50,080 nucleotides of DNA from Methanocalculus sp. (GTDB lineage: Archaea; Halobacteriota; Methanomicrobia; Methanomicrobiales; Methanocorpusculaceae), in the NCBI GenBank assembly GCA_013329165.1, contig DUKV01000041.1, forward strand, positions 1 to 50,080, in the 5' to 3' direction. The position numbers were made by a program, and so were the translations under genes. The notes under the pieces are model-generated. The model was not told the origin of the DNA and made no database searches. It worked only from the letters and a program-made list of their open reading frames with translations. Shown in pieces: positions 1 through 8,263 of the stretch. Numbering within the stretch: position 1 is the first letter of the stretch; each line of letters begins with the position of its first letter.

Positions 1-78
1 TGCATCGTCTGTGCGGTAATACCGGTCTGCCAGACGGACAGACAGGTTTTCATCGGAGTAACCCTTTGCTTTTGCCAT
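1..78 (-). CDS. Partial gene downstream of fwdF (N-terminal 26 codons only)
   Basis: An open frame starts at an ATG complementary to 76-78 and runs off the left edge of the window. It begins MAKAKGYSDENLSV and shows no cysteine in the 26 visible residues. It lies 9 nt after the fwdF stop on the same strand, so it is probably cotranscribed with fwdF. In related methanogens fwdF is followed by other formylmethanofuran dehydrogenase subunit genes, so a subunit of that complex is the best guess from context. The visible residues are too few to name it. Confidence 0.6.
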   Translation of the reverse strand, partial: MAKAKGYSDENLSVRLADRYYRTDDA

Positions 79-87
79 AATGAAACC

Positions 88-1230
88 TCACGCCGTCTCC
101 ATGCTCTTCAGCTGAACCTCTCCGATCTTTGCCTGATCTTCGCGCACCTGGGATGTTCGTGGGCTCAGTAGCTTCGCTTTGATCGTCTTGAACAGGTCGG
201 TCTCCTTGCCTTTGACCCGGATACCGGTCCGCTTCAGGATGATGATATCCTCGCCGGGGCAGGCATTGACACAGGCGCCACAGAGCATGCAGAAATCAGA
301 ATTAATGGCGATCTTGCCATTTTCCTGCATATGAATCGCATTGCAGGGGCAGACCTCGACACAGATGTCGCATCCGGCCGGGCACTTCTCCACAGCCGCA
401 CTGATGTCACCTTCGAATATCTTCTCGACGGTGATCGCCTCTTCAGGGCAGTTCTGTGAACACCAGGTACAGGTACAGCAGTCCTCCTGGACAATGGTGA
501 CCGTACCGGGAAGTTTCTTCGATTCAACCGTCCTTTCGACGGTGATCGCCTCTTCAGGGCATGCCTCGACACAGACCTTGCAGGCGTCGCAGAGATCCTC
601 ATCCCAGACCACTTTCCCCTCAATCATCCCTGTTTCAGGGCTGAAGGGCTTGTGTTTCACAACGATTGCGGGACAGACAGCCCCACAGATGCCACAGTAG
701 TTGCATTTCTCGTCATCAACCACAAACTCGGTCTTTGCCGACAGTGCCTTCTGCCTGTCAAGCCCTTCGTCGTCTGCTCCTTCAAATAACGGAACATCAC
801 GGTCGATCGCTTCACGTGGACAGATCTCGTCACAGATAGTACACCGGACACACTTCTCTTCGTCGATCTCGGTGACCATGTCGTACTCAGGGAACCCTTC
901 CTTCTCAAGAATAGGAAGTTTCTCTTCTTCGTCGATCTTCAGGTTCAGCGCATTGAATGGGCACATGATGACACAGACGCCACAGTATGAGCATTTTTCA
1001 GCATCGATGCTCACTTTGGCATCGTCGATGACTGCTCCTTTACCATAGCCTCCAAGCCTACCAAGGGTAATTGCCTCTTCAGGGCATGCCTCGATACAAA
1101 TACCGCATCCCGTGCAGGTCTCGCTCTTCAGGATAAGTCTGTTTGTTGCCTGAAGGAGCCTCTGCTCCATCACAACATCCAGTCCATCCTGTGTCCTCGA
1201 GAATTTTGGAAACAAATTGCTCATAGCCAT
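88..1230 (-). CDS. fwdF: Formylmethanofuran dehydrogenase polyferredoxin subunit FwdF
   Basis: This polyferredoxin carries electrons to the formylmethanofuran dehydrogenase (Fwd/Fmd) core that reduces CO2 to formylmethanofuran, the first step of methanogenesis. The 380-residue product contains eight Cys-rich motifs of the CxxCxxCxxxCP type, enough for eight [4Fe-4S] clusters, as is typical of FwdF. The first ligands are C39, C42, C45 and C49 and the last group is C314, C317, C320 and C324. The seventh motif has an extra residue (CxxxCxxCxxxC). No membrane segment is visible. The start at 1230 is preceded by GAGAGGGATT at suitable spacing; a longer frame to 1290 has an unlikely N-terminus, and an ATG at 1224 is also possible. 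FwdF is known; the Fwd versus Fmd isoform cannot be told. Confidence 0.9.
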   Translation of the reverse strand: MAMSNLFPKFSRTQDGLDVVMEQRLLQATNRLILKSETCTGCGICIEACPEEAITLGRLGGYGKGAVIDDAKVSIDAEKCSYCGVCVIMCPFNALNLKIDEEEKLPILEKEGFPEYDMVTEIDEEKCVRCTICDEICPREAIDRDVPLFEGADDEGLDRQKALSAKTEFVVDDEKCNYCGICGAVCPAIVVKHKPFSPETGMIEGKVVWDEDLCDACKVCVEACPEEAITVERTVESKKLPGTVTIVQEDCCTCTWCSQNCPEEAITVEKIFEGDISAAVEKCPAGCDICVEVCPCNAIHMQENGKIAINSDFCMLCGACVNACPGEDIIILKRTGIRVKGKETDLFKTIKAKLLSPRTSQVREDQAKIGEVQLKSMETA

Positions 1231-1694
1231 TGATGAATCCCTCTCGTCCTCTCCGTTGTTCTTTGGGGCAGCGGCGCAGGAGCCCGTCATGACGTTGAGT
1301 TATATTCTCTCGTTGTCAGAATGGAAGGTTATCTCAGCCATGATCCAACCTTCTCCCGGTAGCTTCAATGCGCACATTGTCCCCTGTAATCTGACCAGTA
1401 ATATCCAGAACAACACCCTGGTGTCGATCTACATTGCAAAATGCGATGGTTTAATTTACCGGCCTGTTATCGATATAAATCGATTGTCGAAAACTATGTA
1501 AAATAATCTAGATAAACCTTCTTAATTAATTCTGATGTGGTGAAAAACGCAGAATGAAGCAGGAAGTCGCTGTATTCATAGCAGGATAGTTTCAGGATGG
1601 GGGTAAGCCGGGATGGAAATACCGGCTGCATGAAATACAAAAAGAAATCTTCTTTTATCCATCTCCCTCACATACTCATATAGAAGGTGTTTCT
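1231..1694. promoter_or_regulatory. 464-bp divergent intergenic region between fwdF and ftr
   Basis: No convincing gene lies here; a 94-codon plus-strand frame at 1217-1501 overlaps the fwdF start and has no family resemblance. The stretch from about 1440 to 1540 is AT-rich. A minus-strand TATA-like box TTTATATC lies at 1472-1479, pointing to fwdF, and is flanked by two ATCGAT palindromes at 1469-1474 and 1479-1484, exactly 10 bp apart. A plus-strand TTTTATCC lies at 1653-1660, about 35 bp before the ftr ATG. An inverted repeat AGCCGG (1606-1611) / CCGGCT (1622-1627) sits just upstream of that box. Promoter function is inferred. Confidence 0.55.
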
Positions 1695-2576
1695 ATGGAA
1701 TACAACGGAGTCATCATCGACAATACCTACGCAGAGGGATTCCCCACCTGGGTCTCCCGTGTCATTGTAACAGCAGTCACAAAGGAATGGGCATACAAGG
1801 CAGCAGTTGAAGCAACCGGTTTTGCCACATCCACGATCGGATGTCCCGCAGAGGCAGGCATCGAGCGGTTCGTTCCTGCCGACGAAACTCCTGATGGACG
1901 GCCGGGATATGCAATTCTCATCTGTGTCGGTAAGAAGAAACTTAAAGAACAGCTTGTTGAGCGTATCGCAGAGTGTATCCTCACCGCACCAACAACCGCC
2001 GCCTTCAACGGGCTTGACGCTGAGGAGAAACTTCCGGTAAAACTCCACTTCTTTGGTGATGGATTTGAATCCAAAGTCACCGTCGGTGGCCGTGAATGCT
2101 GGTCCATTCCGATCATGGGGGGCGACTTCATTATTGAAGAAGAGTACGGGGCCGTGAAGGGCGTTGCCGGAGGAAACTTCCTGATCATGGGAGAGAACCA
2201 GATGAGTGCCCTCGTTGCAGCAGAGGCAGCAGTTGATGCTATCGCGAATCTGCCGGGGGTCATCACTCCGTTCCCGGGCGGTGTCGTATCCAGCGGATCA
2301 AAGGTCGGGAGCAACAAATACAAGTTCATGGGAGCATCCACAAACGAAGCATTCTGCCCGACCATCCGTGAGAAGGTTGAAGGTACCAGTGTGCCAGCCG
2401 GAATCGGTGCTATCTATGAGATAGTCATCGATGGTGTTGATGAGGCTGCGGTAAAGGCAGCGATGGCAGCAGGTGTGAAAGCCGCCTGCAAGGTGCCTGG
2501 TGTGAAGCAGATTACCGCAGGAAATTATGGCGGCTCTCTTGGACCATTCAAGTTCCAGCTTCACGAACTCTTCTAA
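1695..2576 (+). CDS. ftr: Formylmethanofuran:tetrahydromethanopterin formyltransferase
   Basis: Ftr transfers the formyl group from formylmethanofuran to tetrahydromethanopterin, the second step of CO2 reduction to methane; it is a soluble cytoplasmic enzyme. The 293-residue length matches the family (about 297). The sequence begins [20 protein letters not shown] and contains the conserved stretches [12 protein letters not shown] and GITPFPGG-like [20 protein letters not shown] in the expected places, so the family call is firm. The ATG at 1695 has GGTG 5 nt upstream. The gene is monocistronic by appearance: a T7 run follows the stop and the next gene begins 244 bp on. It is divergent from fwdF, which acts one step earlier. 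Confidence 0.96.
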   Translation: MEYNGVIIDNTYAEGFPTWVSRVIVTAVTKEWAYKAAVEATGFATSTIGCPAEAGIERFVPADETPDGRPGYAILICVGKKKLKEQLVERIAECILTAPTTAAFNGLDAEEKLPVKLHFFGDGFESKVTVGGRECWSIPIMGGDFIIEEEYGAVKGVAGGNFLIMGENQMSALVAAEAAVDAIANLPGVITPFPGGVVSSGSKVGSNKYKFMGASTNEAFCPTIREKVEGTSVPAGIGAIYEIVIDGVDEAAVKAAMAAGVKAACKVPGVKQITAGNYGGSLGPFKFQLHELF

Positions 2577-2583
2577 TTTTTTT
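2577..2583 (+). terminator. T-rich terminator after ftr
   Basis: Seven consecutive T residues directly follow the TAA stop of ftr, the usual form of an intrinsic archaeal terminator. Further on, a 9-bp inverted repeat TGCAACCGA (2618-2626) / TCGGTTGCA (2647-2655) with a 20-nt loop may add a second structure. Confidence 0.5.
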
Positions 2584-2820
2584 CCTCCCGCCTGCGATCG
2601 ATCACCTTATATTCTGTTGCAACCGATTATCCTGTTAACGAAATTTTCGGTTGCAGGACATGTCCCTATCTCACTCACTTCACCAGTTGTTCAGCCCGGG
2701 TTACCAGTTCACTGAGGTATCCGTTTGTATCGGATGGATGAGATATGTGCACCTGCGTAGCATGTACAATAGGAGTATAGCGTCTTTCATGTATTTTCCA
2801 GATAGGTATGGCAGGTTTTT

Positions 2821-3711
2821 ATGAAACATACTCATGATCCCTATTCGATCATCTATCCTGAGATCCTTGCGATCGCCTCAGATGATGGTACAGCAGTTGA
2901 GCTCATCGAGCGGTTTGACTGTATCGGCGGTGCAATGTGGGTGAAGCGACATTATGGACAGAGTCCGCTTGTGCAACAGGTGCGGACAGTCGGTCAGACG
3001 ACCCGGTATCTCCTCTCCCCTGGAGCAGTCGATCTCGAGCTTGTCGGATCGCGGTTCCCGGCAGGGATCGCCCGGGTGGCGGTATCTGATAATGAGATCG
3101 GTATCACCTATCTTGGTATGGGTGGTGGCGGTGTCGGGGCCTCCATCTGCCGGGCACATGCCTCGGGTGTGATCCGGTCGGAATCTGATCCCTGTGGGGG
3201 TGGGAAGGTGGCTGGATCCAGAATCGTTTTGCCACGGTTTCAACGTCTCATCATCGGCGTGGATGACACCGATACGCCGGATGCCGGCGCCACCTGGACA
3301 CTCTGCCATAATATTGCCCGGTCTATTGAGGATGAGCAGACACGGTATCTCTCCCATACAATCGTGCAGCTCTTTCCTGTTGCGTTCAGGACAAAGAACT
3401 GTGTTGCGGTGGCATGCGAATTTGCGACATCGGATCCGGCAGGATGCATCGATCGCTTCGAGAAATTGTTGCGTGAATATACCCTCTCTGATGAGACCGG
3501 CATGGCTGCATACACCGGATTTGATCCCTCACCTCTTGAAGAGTATGCATGGATGGTGAAGCGGGGCGAGATTACGAGATCCGAGCTGGAAGGTCTTCTC
3601 CCGCTCCTGAATGTCCGGCTCTCCGGAAGAGGGTTGATCGGTGCAGTTGCGGCGATCCCGTTTGTGACCAGATTTGAGGAGGCTTTAGAGTTATGCGATG
3701 GCTCGAACTGA
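2821..3711 (+). CDS. Methanogenesis marker protein 11 (TiaS-like DDTD domain)
   Basis: The 296-residue product matches what I recall of methanogenesis marker protein 11, a family confined to methanogens whose reaction is unknown. Two regions stand out: a glycine-rich GMGGGGVGAS near residues 99-108 and GVDDTDTPDAGATWT at 146-160. The latter resembles the N-terminal DDTD motif of TiaS, the enzyme that makes agmatidine in tRNA-Ile2, where this domain has kinase activity; phosphoryl transfer or ATP use is therefore an inference. The gene starts an eight-gene run with the coenzyme B genes and its last 19 bp overlap the radical SAM gene. The ATG at 2821 follows GGCAGGTTTTT. Family call likely, function unknown. 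Confidence 0.8.
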   Translation: MKHTHDPYSIIYPEILAIASDDGTAVELIERFDCIGGAMWVKRHYGQSPLVQQVRTVGQTTRYLLSPGAVDLELVGSRFPAGIARVAVSDNEIGITYLGMGGGGVGASICRAHASGVIRSESDPCGGGKVAGSRIVLPRFQRLIIGVDDTDTPDAGATWTLCHNIARSIEDEQTRYLSHTIVQLFPVAFRTKNCVAVACEFATSDPAGCIDRFEKLLREYTLSDETGMAAYTGFDPSPLEEYAWMVKRGEITRSELEGLLPLLNVRLSGRGLIGAVAAIPFVTRFEEALELCDGSN

Positions 3712-4664
3712 AGGCGGAACTCCTTGCCATTGGTTCATGCAGGCTCACCGGAGTGGATGCATCCGGCTATATCGAATCTTCCGCAGCAGGGCCCGGAGCC
3801 GGGGGAGCGGGTTCCGTCTTCTTCTCTAAAGGTGGAAAACGGGTCCGGCTGTCTGTCTCTCCAGACTCTCCTCTTGAGATTCGCCACGACGGAGATGGGA
3901 AGGTTCACCTCAGGTCCGGTGGGATGGAAGCAACCGGCATCCTTGAAGAGCCCGCCCTTCACTGCCCACACCAGGCATATATCACCGTTTCCGGCAGGTG
4001 CATCTTCTCCTGCAAGTACTGCCCGGTGCCGCTCAACGAGGGGCGGGTGAAAACTCCTGAAGAGATTGCGAAGATGATCGAATTTGTCAGGGATCGGATT
4101 GATGCAATCTCAATTACGAGTGGGGTTGTCGGATCGATAGAAGATGAGGAGAGGCGGGTAATCGAGGTGCTGAAGCGGATCGATAGACAGGATATACCAA
4201 TCGGGGTTTCGATCTACCCCACCTCCCATACTCCTGATCACCTCTATTCAGAAGGAGTCAGCGAGGTGAAATTCAATCTCGAAGCGGCAACACCCGCACT
4301 CTTTCGAGAGATGTGCCCCGGACTCTCATGGGATGGAATTATCAGGTCACTTGAGCGTTCAGTTGCCCTCTTCGGACGCGGGAAAGTCTTCTCGAATGTG
4401 ATTCTCGGACTTGGTGAGACCGATGAAGAGATGGAAGTTTGCATCCGTCTTCTTACAGAGCGCGGCGTTATCCCGGTTATCCGCCCTCTGACGCCTGCAG
4501 CAGCAGTTGCATCATACAGAAGACCCCCGGCAGAACGGCTGCTCAGAATTGCCGATCTCCACTATGATGCCCTGAAGAAAGCAGGTCTGGATACAACAAA
4601 AGCCGAGACGATGTGCACGTATTGTACAGGCTGTGATATTGTTCCCGGGAGGGATTATGAATGA
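3693..4664 (+). CDS. Radical SAM protein with extra C-terminal CxxCxxC motif
   Basis: A radical SAM enzyme of 323 residues. The SAM-cluster motif CxxxCxxC is C103, C107 and C110 (RCIFSCKYCPVP). The C-terminal end holds a second motif, C308, C311 and C314 (MCTYCTGC), which could ligate an auxiliary Fe-S cluster or a metal. The N-terminal 90 residues form an extension with no family I recognise. It is too short and differently organised to be Mmp10, the McrA arginine methylase. The start overlaps mmp11 by 19 bp and is preceded by GAGGAGG. Its stop overlaps the TPP-enzyme start (ATGA). The substrate is unknown; the location suggests a role in coenzyme B synthesis, for example sulfur or thiol insertion, but that is inference. 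Confidence 0.85.
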   Translation: MRWLELKAELLAIGSCRLTGVDASGYIESSAAGPGAGGAGSVFFSKGGKRVRLSVSPDSPLEIRHDGDGKVHLRSGGMEATGILEEPALHCPHQAYITVSGRCIFSCKYCPVPLNEGRVKTPEEIAKMIEFVRDRIDAISITSGVVGSIEDEERRVIEVLKRIDRQDIPIGVSIYPTSHTPDHLYSEGVSEVKFNLEAATPALFREMCPGLSWDGIIRSLERSVALFGRGKVFSNVILGLGETDEEMEVCIRLLTERGVIPVIRPLTPAAAVASYRRPPAERLLRIADLHYDALKKAGLDTTKAETMCTYCTGCDIVPGRDYE

Positions 4665-5938
4665 AAGGATATGAAGCAGTAGCAGAAGCCCTGAGAGATT
4701 GTGTCGATACCGTCTATACCGTACCGGGGTATCCGGTGACAGAGATTGGTGATTGTGTCTCAGCCTTGATGGTCACAAATGAAAAGACCGCCCTTGAATA
4801 TGCACTTGGAGACTCTCTCTCCGGCCGGCGTTCGTGTGTGATTGTGAAACATGTCGGGATGAATGCCCTCTGCGATCCCCTTCTCAATGCGACGACACAG
4901 GGCCTCGTCTCCGGCGTTGTCATCATTGTCGGTGACGATCCCGAAGCCCTCTTCTCGCAAAATTCCCAGGACTCCCGGTATTTTGGGGAACTTGCCCAAT
5001 GCCCGGTGATCGAGCCTGACAGAGAGACCCTATCCGCAGCCGTAGCTGCTGCTTTTGAAGCTTCAGAACGCTTCTCCCGGGTGGCTATCCTTCGTATCAC
5101 ACCAACCCTCCTGAATGAGGATATCCAGCCGGTAGAAGCGGTCCAGATGATACGGCATGGCAGGGTTGCTGATCGGGATCTCACGATAGGCGGAAGGATT
5201 GCCAGGGCTGAAAAAGGCACTGCCGGACTCTTTGCATGGGCAGAGCGCTCTCCCCTCAACCGGATCAAAGGAGGTGTAGTAGAGATCGGCGTTGGCGCAG
5301 TCGGGGGTGAATCTCATATTGCAATCCCCTATCCTCCTCCCTCGATCCCATCAGGATCCCGGATCATCGAGATCGGAAGGCCATTTGTGAGGGAACACCA
5401 GCAACTGCTCCCCCCACAGTCCGGACGCTCATTGGAGCGGTTCACCGATCGCGGTTTCTTCCGGACATTTTGTCGGAACTGCCCCTTCAAACCACTCTTC
5501 TCGCTTATGAAAGAGCGGAAGATGCAGGTGATCCCGGATATCGGCTGCTCATTCCTCCTGATGAACCCCCCGTACTCGCTTGGTATTGCCAGCTATTGTC
5601 TTGGCTCGTCAATTGCCGTTGCCGCACAGAGTACAGGGGTTGCCGTCATCGGGGATGGTGCACTCCTTCATTCGGGAATAAACAGCCTGATCGACTGCAG
5701 GGAGAAGGATATTCCTCTTCTGGTCATCGTCCTTGCAAACAGCCGGATGGCGATGACAGGAGGCCAGAGTGTCCCTGATATCGCCCCCTATCTCTCCTGG
5801 GCGGATCCCCTTGAGATCCCTACAGAAGATACAGAAGCCCTATCAGATGCGTTATTTATTCCGGAAACCGGTCAGAAGGTGATTATTGTCCGTGGAAGAT
5901 GCCCGGAGGAAGCAGCATATGAAAAAGTGGAATGTTGA
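4661..5938 (+). CDS. TPP-dependent decarboxylase-like protein related to IorA
   Basis: A 425-residue thiamine-pyrophosphate enzyme resembling the alpha subunit of indolepyruvate:ferredoxin oxidoreductase. Visible features are GYPVTEI (E28 is the likely cofactor-activating Glu), VKHVGMNALCDPL (62-74), the ASQN-like FSQNSQDSRYF region (98-108), CRNCP (271-275) and the TPP/Mg2+ motif GDG(331-333)-x26-N360. IorA normally has about 600 residues and ends in a two-cluster ferredoxin domain; that domain is absent and no IorB partner is adjacent. This suggests non-oxidative decarboxylation rather than 2-oxoacid oxidation. Because aksA follows directly, 2-oxosuberate is an attractive substrate (giving 7-oxoheptanoate), but this is inferred from context. 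Sulfopyruvate decarboxylase is an alternative, though ComDE does not look IorA-like. Confidence 0.8.
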   Translation: MKGYEAVAEALRDCVDTVYTVPGYPVTEIGDCVSALMVTNEKTALEYALGDSLSGRRSCVIVKHVGMNALCDPLLNATTQGLVSGVVIIVGDDPEALFSQNSQDSRYFGELAQCPVIEPDRETLSAAVAAAFEASERFSRVAILRITPTLLNEDIQPVEAVQMIRHGRVADRDLTIGGRIARAEKGTAGLFAWAERSPLNRIKGGVVEIGVGAVGGESHIAIPYPPPSIPSGSRIIEIGRPFVREHQQLLPPQSGRSLERFTDRGFFRTFCRNCPFKPLFSLMKERKMQVIPDIGCSFLLMNPPYSLGIASYCLGSSIAVAAQSTGVAVIGDGALLHSGINSLIDCREKDIPLLVIVLANSRMAMTGGQSVPDIAPYLSWADPLEIPTEDTEALSDALFIPETGQKVIIVRGRCPEEAAYEKVEC

Positions 5939-7049
5939 GATCTGTGATGTAACTCTCCGGGATGGCGAACAGACCCCGGGTGTATCGTTCTCCCCTGAAG
6001 AGAAGTGCCGGATCGCCGATCTCCTTGATGAGATCGGTGTTGATGTCATTGAAGCCGGTTTTCCGATTGTATCCCATAACGAAGCGGGATGTGTTCGTGA
6101 CCTCTCCCATATGGATCTTGATGCACGGATCTGCTGCCTGTCACGGGCACTGAAGGCGGATGTGGATTGCGCTATCGGGTGCGATGTCGATATGATCAGT
6201 ATCTTCATTGCCACATCTGATCTGCACATGCGGATCAAATTCAAAAAACCGCGTGAAGAGATCCTCGAACAGGCACTCTCGATGGTTGAGTACGCCCACG
6301 ATCATGGTATCCAGGTACGTTTTGCCGCAGAAGATGCCTCAAGGACAGATATCGCATTTCTCCGGGAGATGTACCTGAAAGGTGCCGAATATGGAGCAGA
6401 TTATGTCTCCTATGCAGATACCGTCGGCTGCCTGACTCCTCTTGAGATGGCAGAGATAATTGATACTCTCGTTGTTGATCTTCCGATTCCCCTCTGTATC
6501 CACTGCCATGATGATATGGGATGTGCCACTGCAAATACCATCACTGCTGCTGAACGGGGAGCATACCAGCTCCACACCACGGTGAACGGTATCGGGGAGC
6601 GGGCAGGAAATGCATCCCTTGAAGAAGTGCTCTGCGCCCTGCGGTTCAAGGGAGGTGTTGACCGCTACGATCTCTCACACCTCCTGAAGCTTAGCAGGAT
6701 GGTCTCAGATGCATCCGGGATACCTGTTCCAAAGATCAAATCGATCGTTGGCGATCATGCCTTTGCCCATGAATCCGGAATTCACATCGCTGCACTCATT
6801 GAGGATTCATCAACCTATGAGTATATCCATCCCAATCTGGTCGGCGGAGAGCGGCATTATCTTCTTGGTAAGCATACCGGCAAAAAAGCGATTGCCCATA
6901 TTTTACAGTCAATGGGGCATGATCTCGGAGAAGAACAGATCTGCTGGATTCTGGATCAGGTGAAGGCGAAAGGCGAGCACAAATGCTGTATCACTCACGA
7001 CATCCTCCTCCAGCTGATTCACCAGGCTGAACAGGAGGTCCTCGCATGA
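5919..7049 (+). CDS. aksA: Homocitrate synthase AksA (coenzyme B biosynthesis)
   Basis: AksA condenses acetyl-CoA with 2-oxoglutarate, 2-oxoadipate and 2-oxopimelate in the iterative chain elongation leading to 2-oxosuberate, the precursor of the heptanoyl arm of coenzyme B. The 376-residue product has the DRE-TIM signature DVTLRDGEQTPG (10-21, catalytic R14, metal ligand D15), the HxH metal site H195/H197 in CIHCHDDMG, and NGIGERAGNAS. The ATG at 5919 has GGAGGA 8 nt upstream and overlaps the previous gene by 20 bp. Isopropylmalate synthase and citramalate synthase share this fold; the adjacent aksD, aksE and aksF support AksA. No C-terminal LeuA regulatory domain is present. Confidence 0.88.
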   Translation: MKKWNVEICDVTLRDGEQTPGVSFSPEEKCRIADLLDEIGVDVIEAGFPIVSHNEAGCVRDLSHMDLDARICCLSRALKADVDCAIGCDVDMISIFIATSDLHMRIKFKKPREEILEQALSMVEYAHDHGIQVRFAAEDASRTDIAFLREMYLKGAEYGADYVSYADTVGCLTPLEMAEIIDTLVVDLPIPLCIHCHDDMGCATANTITAAERGAYQLHTTVNGIGERAGNASLEEVLCALRFKGGVDRYDLSHLLKLSRMVSDASGIPVPKIKSIVGDHAFAHESGIHIAALIEDSSTYEYIHPNLVGGERHYLLGKHTGKKAIAHILQSMGHDLGEEQICWILDQVKAKGEHKCCITHDILLQLIHQAEQEVLA

Positions 7050-8263
7050 GTCAGACGCTTACAGAGAGGATCCTTGGTGGAAGTGCCGGAGAGTACGTTG
7101 ATCGGCGGGTGGATCGTGCGTATGTACATGATGGTACCGGTGTTCTCACCCTTGAAGCATTCCGATCGATGGGTGTGCAGGCGGGTATGGATCCGGAGAA
7201 GATCTCGGTTCTCTTCGATCATATCTGCCCGGCAAATACCGGGCTCACCGCTGATCTCCAGCGTGAACTCAGGCAGTATACCTGCTCGGCAGGAATGAAA
7301 TTCTCCGACTGCGGCGGCGGCATCTGCCACCAGATCATGAGTGAGGGTTGCATCCTGCCCGGGGAGGTGGTGGTGGGTGCCGACTCTCACTCCTGCACGG
7401 GGGGAGCATTCGGTGCCTTTGCAACCGGTGTCGGTGCAACTGATATGGCTGCGATCTGGGCATCAGGCGAGACCTGGTTCCGGGTGCCCGAGACGATCGG
7501 CATCACGCTTGAGGGAAGGCTTTCCGGTGCCGCAGAGGCAAAGGATCTCGCCCTCTCGATCATATCACACCTTGGGATGGAGGGCGCGACATACTGCGCC
7601 CTTGAGTACAGGGGTGAGGGTGCTGCGACACTCTCTATGGAGGATCGCCTCTGCATCTGTAACATGGGTGTTGAGACCGGGGCAAAGAATGCGATCTTCT
7701 ATGCTGATGCGGTCTGCCGGGAATATCTTGGCAGGTATGGACATGAAATCGATCTCCAGATCCCATCTGACTGTAGCTACCACCGGGAGGTGACAATCGA
7801 TCTCGATGATATCGTCCCTCTCGTGGCCCCTCCCCACAGGGTCGACTCGGGCCGGCCGGTCGCCGATCTCGCGGGGACCGAGGTGGATCAGGTGCTTCTT
7901 GGCACCTGCACAAACGGGCGCTACAGCGATCTGAAGAGATTTGCGGGTATTGTCCGCGGCAGGCAGGTGAAGGTCCGGACGATTGTTGTTCCTGCATCAC
8001 GGGATGTGCTTCTGCATGCCACACGGGATGGTATCATCGCCGATCTCATCGCCGCCGGCTGCATGGTGGTAACACCTGGATGTGGCCCCTGCCTTGGCAT
8101 GCATAATGGTGTGCTTGGGGATGGCGAGGTCTGTCTCTCCACAGCGAACCGGAACTTTAAAAACCGGATGGGTGTAGGAGGGTTGATCTACCTTGCCTCA
8201 CCATCCACAGCAGCGGCAACCGCACTTGAAGGATGCATCACCGATCCGGAGGTGCAGGTATGA
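7046..8263 (+). CDS. aksD: Homoaconitase large subunit AksD
   Basis: Large subunit of the methanogen homoaconitase, which isomerises the homocitrates made by AksA. The 405-residue protein is a LeuC/HacA-type aconitase. The three [4Fe-4S] ligands are C288 (LLGTCTNGR), C346 and C349 (TPGCGPCLG), and GADSHSCTGGAFGAFATGVG (111-130) is the typical substrate and cluster-binding region. It overlaps aksA by four bases (ATGA) and aksE in the same way, so the two subunits are translationally coupled. Isopropylmalate isomerase is the close alternative; the partner subunit's YLRT motif and the operon favour homoaconitase. Confidence 0.87.
   Translation: MSQTLTERILGGSAGEYVDRRVDRAYVHDGTGVLTLEAFRSMGVQAGMDPEKISVLFDHICPANTGLTADLQRELRQYTCSAGMKFSDCGGGICHQIMSEGCILPGEVVVGADSHSCTGGAFGAFATGVGATDMAAIWASGETWFRVPETIGITLEGRLSGAAEAKDLALSIISHLGMEGATYCALEYRGEGAATLSMEDRLCICNMGVETGAKNAIFYADAVCREYLGRYGHEIDLQIPSDCSYHREVTIDLDDIVPLVAPPHRVDSGRPVADLAGTEVDQVLLGTCTNGRYSDLKRFAGIVRGRQVKVRTIVVPASRDVLLHATRDGIIADLIAAGCMVVTPGCGPCLGMHNGVLGDGEVCLSTANRNFKNRMGVGGLIYLASPSTAAATALEGCITDPEVQV

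Noticed and set aside
428..561. Direct DNA repeat of about 20 bp within fwdF (near 430-450 and 540-560), first considered a mobile or CRISPR-like repeat
   Set aside because: It encodes the shared EEAITVE stretch of duplicated ferredoxin modules, so it reflects protein repeats.
341..1048. Plus-strand frames of 115-119 codons opposite fwdF
   Set aside because: They are shadows of the polyferredoxin gene: Cys-rich repeats on the minus strand give Thr/Gln/Ser-rich nonsense on the plus strand, without start signals.
1217..1501. 94-codon plus-strand frame in the fwdF-ftr gap
   Set aside because: It overlaps the fwdF start, has no ribosome binding site and resembles no family; the region looks regulatory.
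2577..2820. Search for a tRNA or small RNA in the gap after ftr
   Set aside because: Only a 9-bp hairpin with a 20-nt loop is visible; no cloverleaf, T-loop or anticodon arm can be drawn.
7635..8024. Minus-strand frame of 129 codons opposite aksD
   Set aside because: Arg/Pro/His-rich composition is typical of a GC-biased shadow frame of a real gene.
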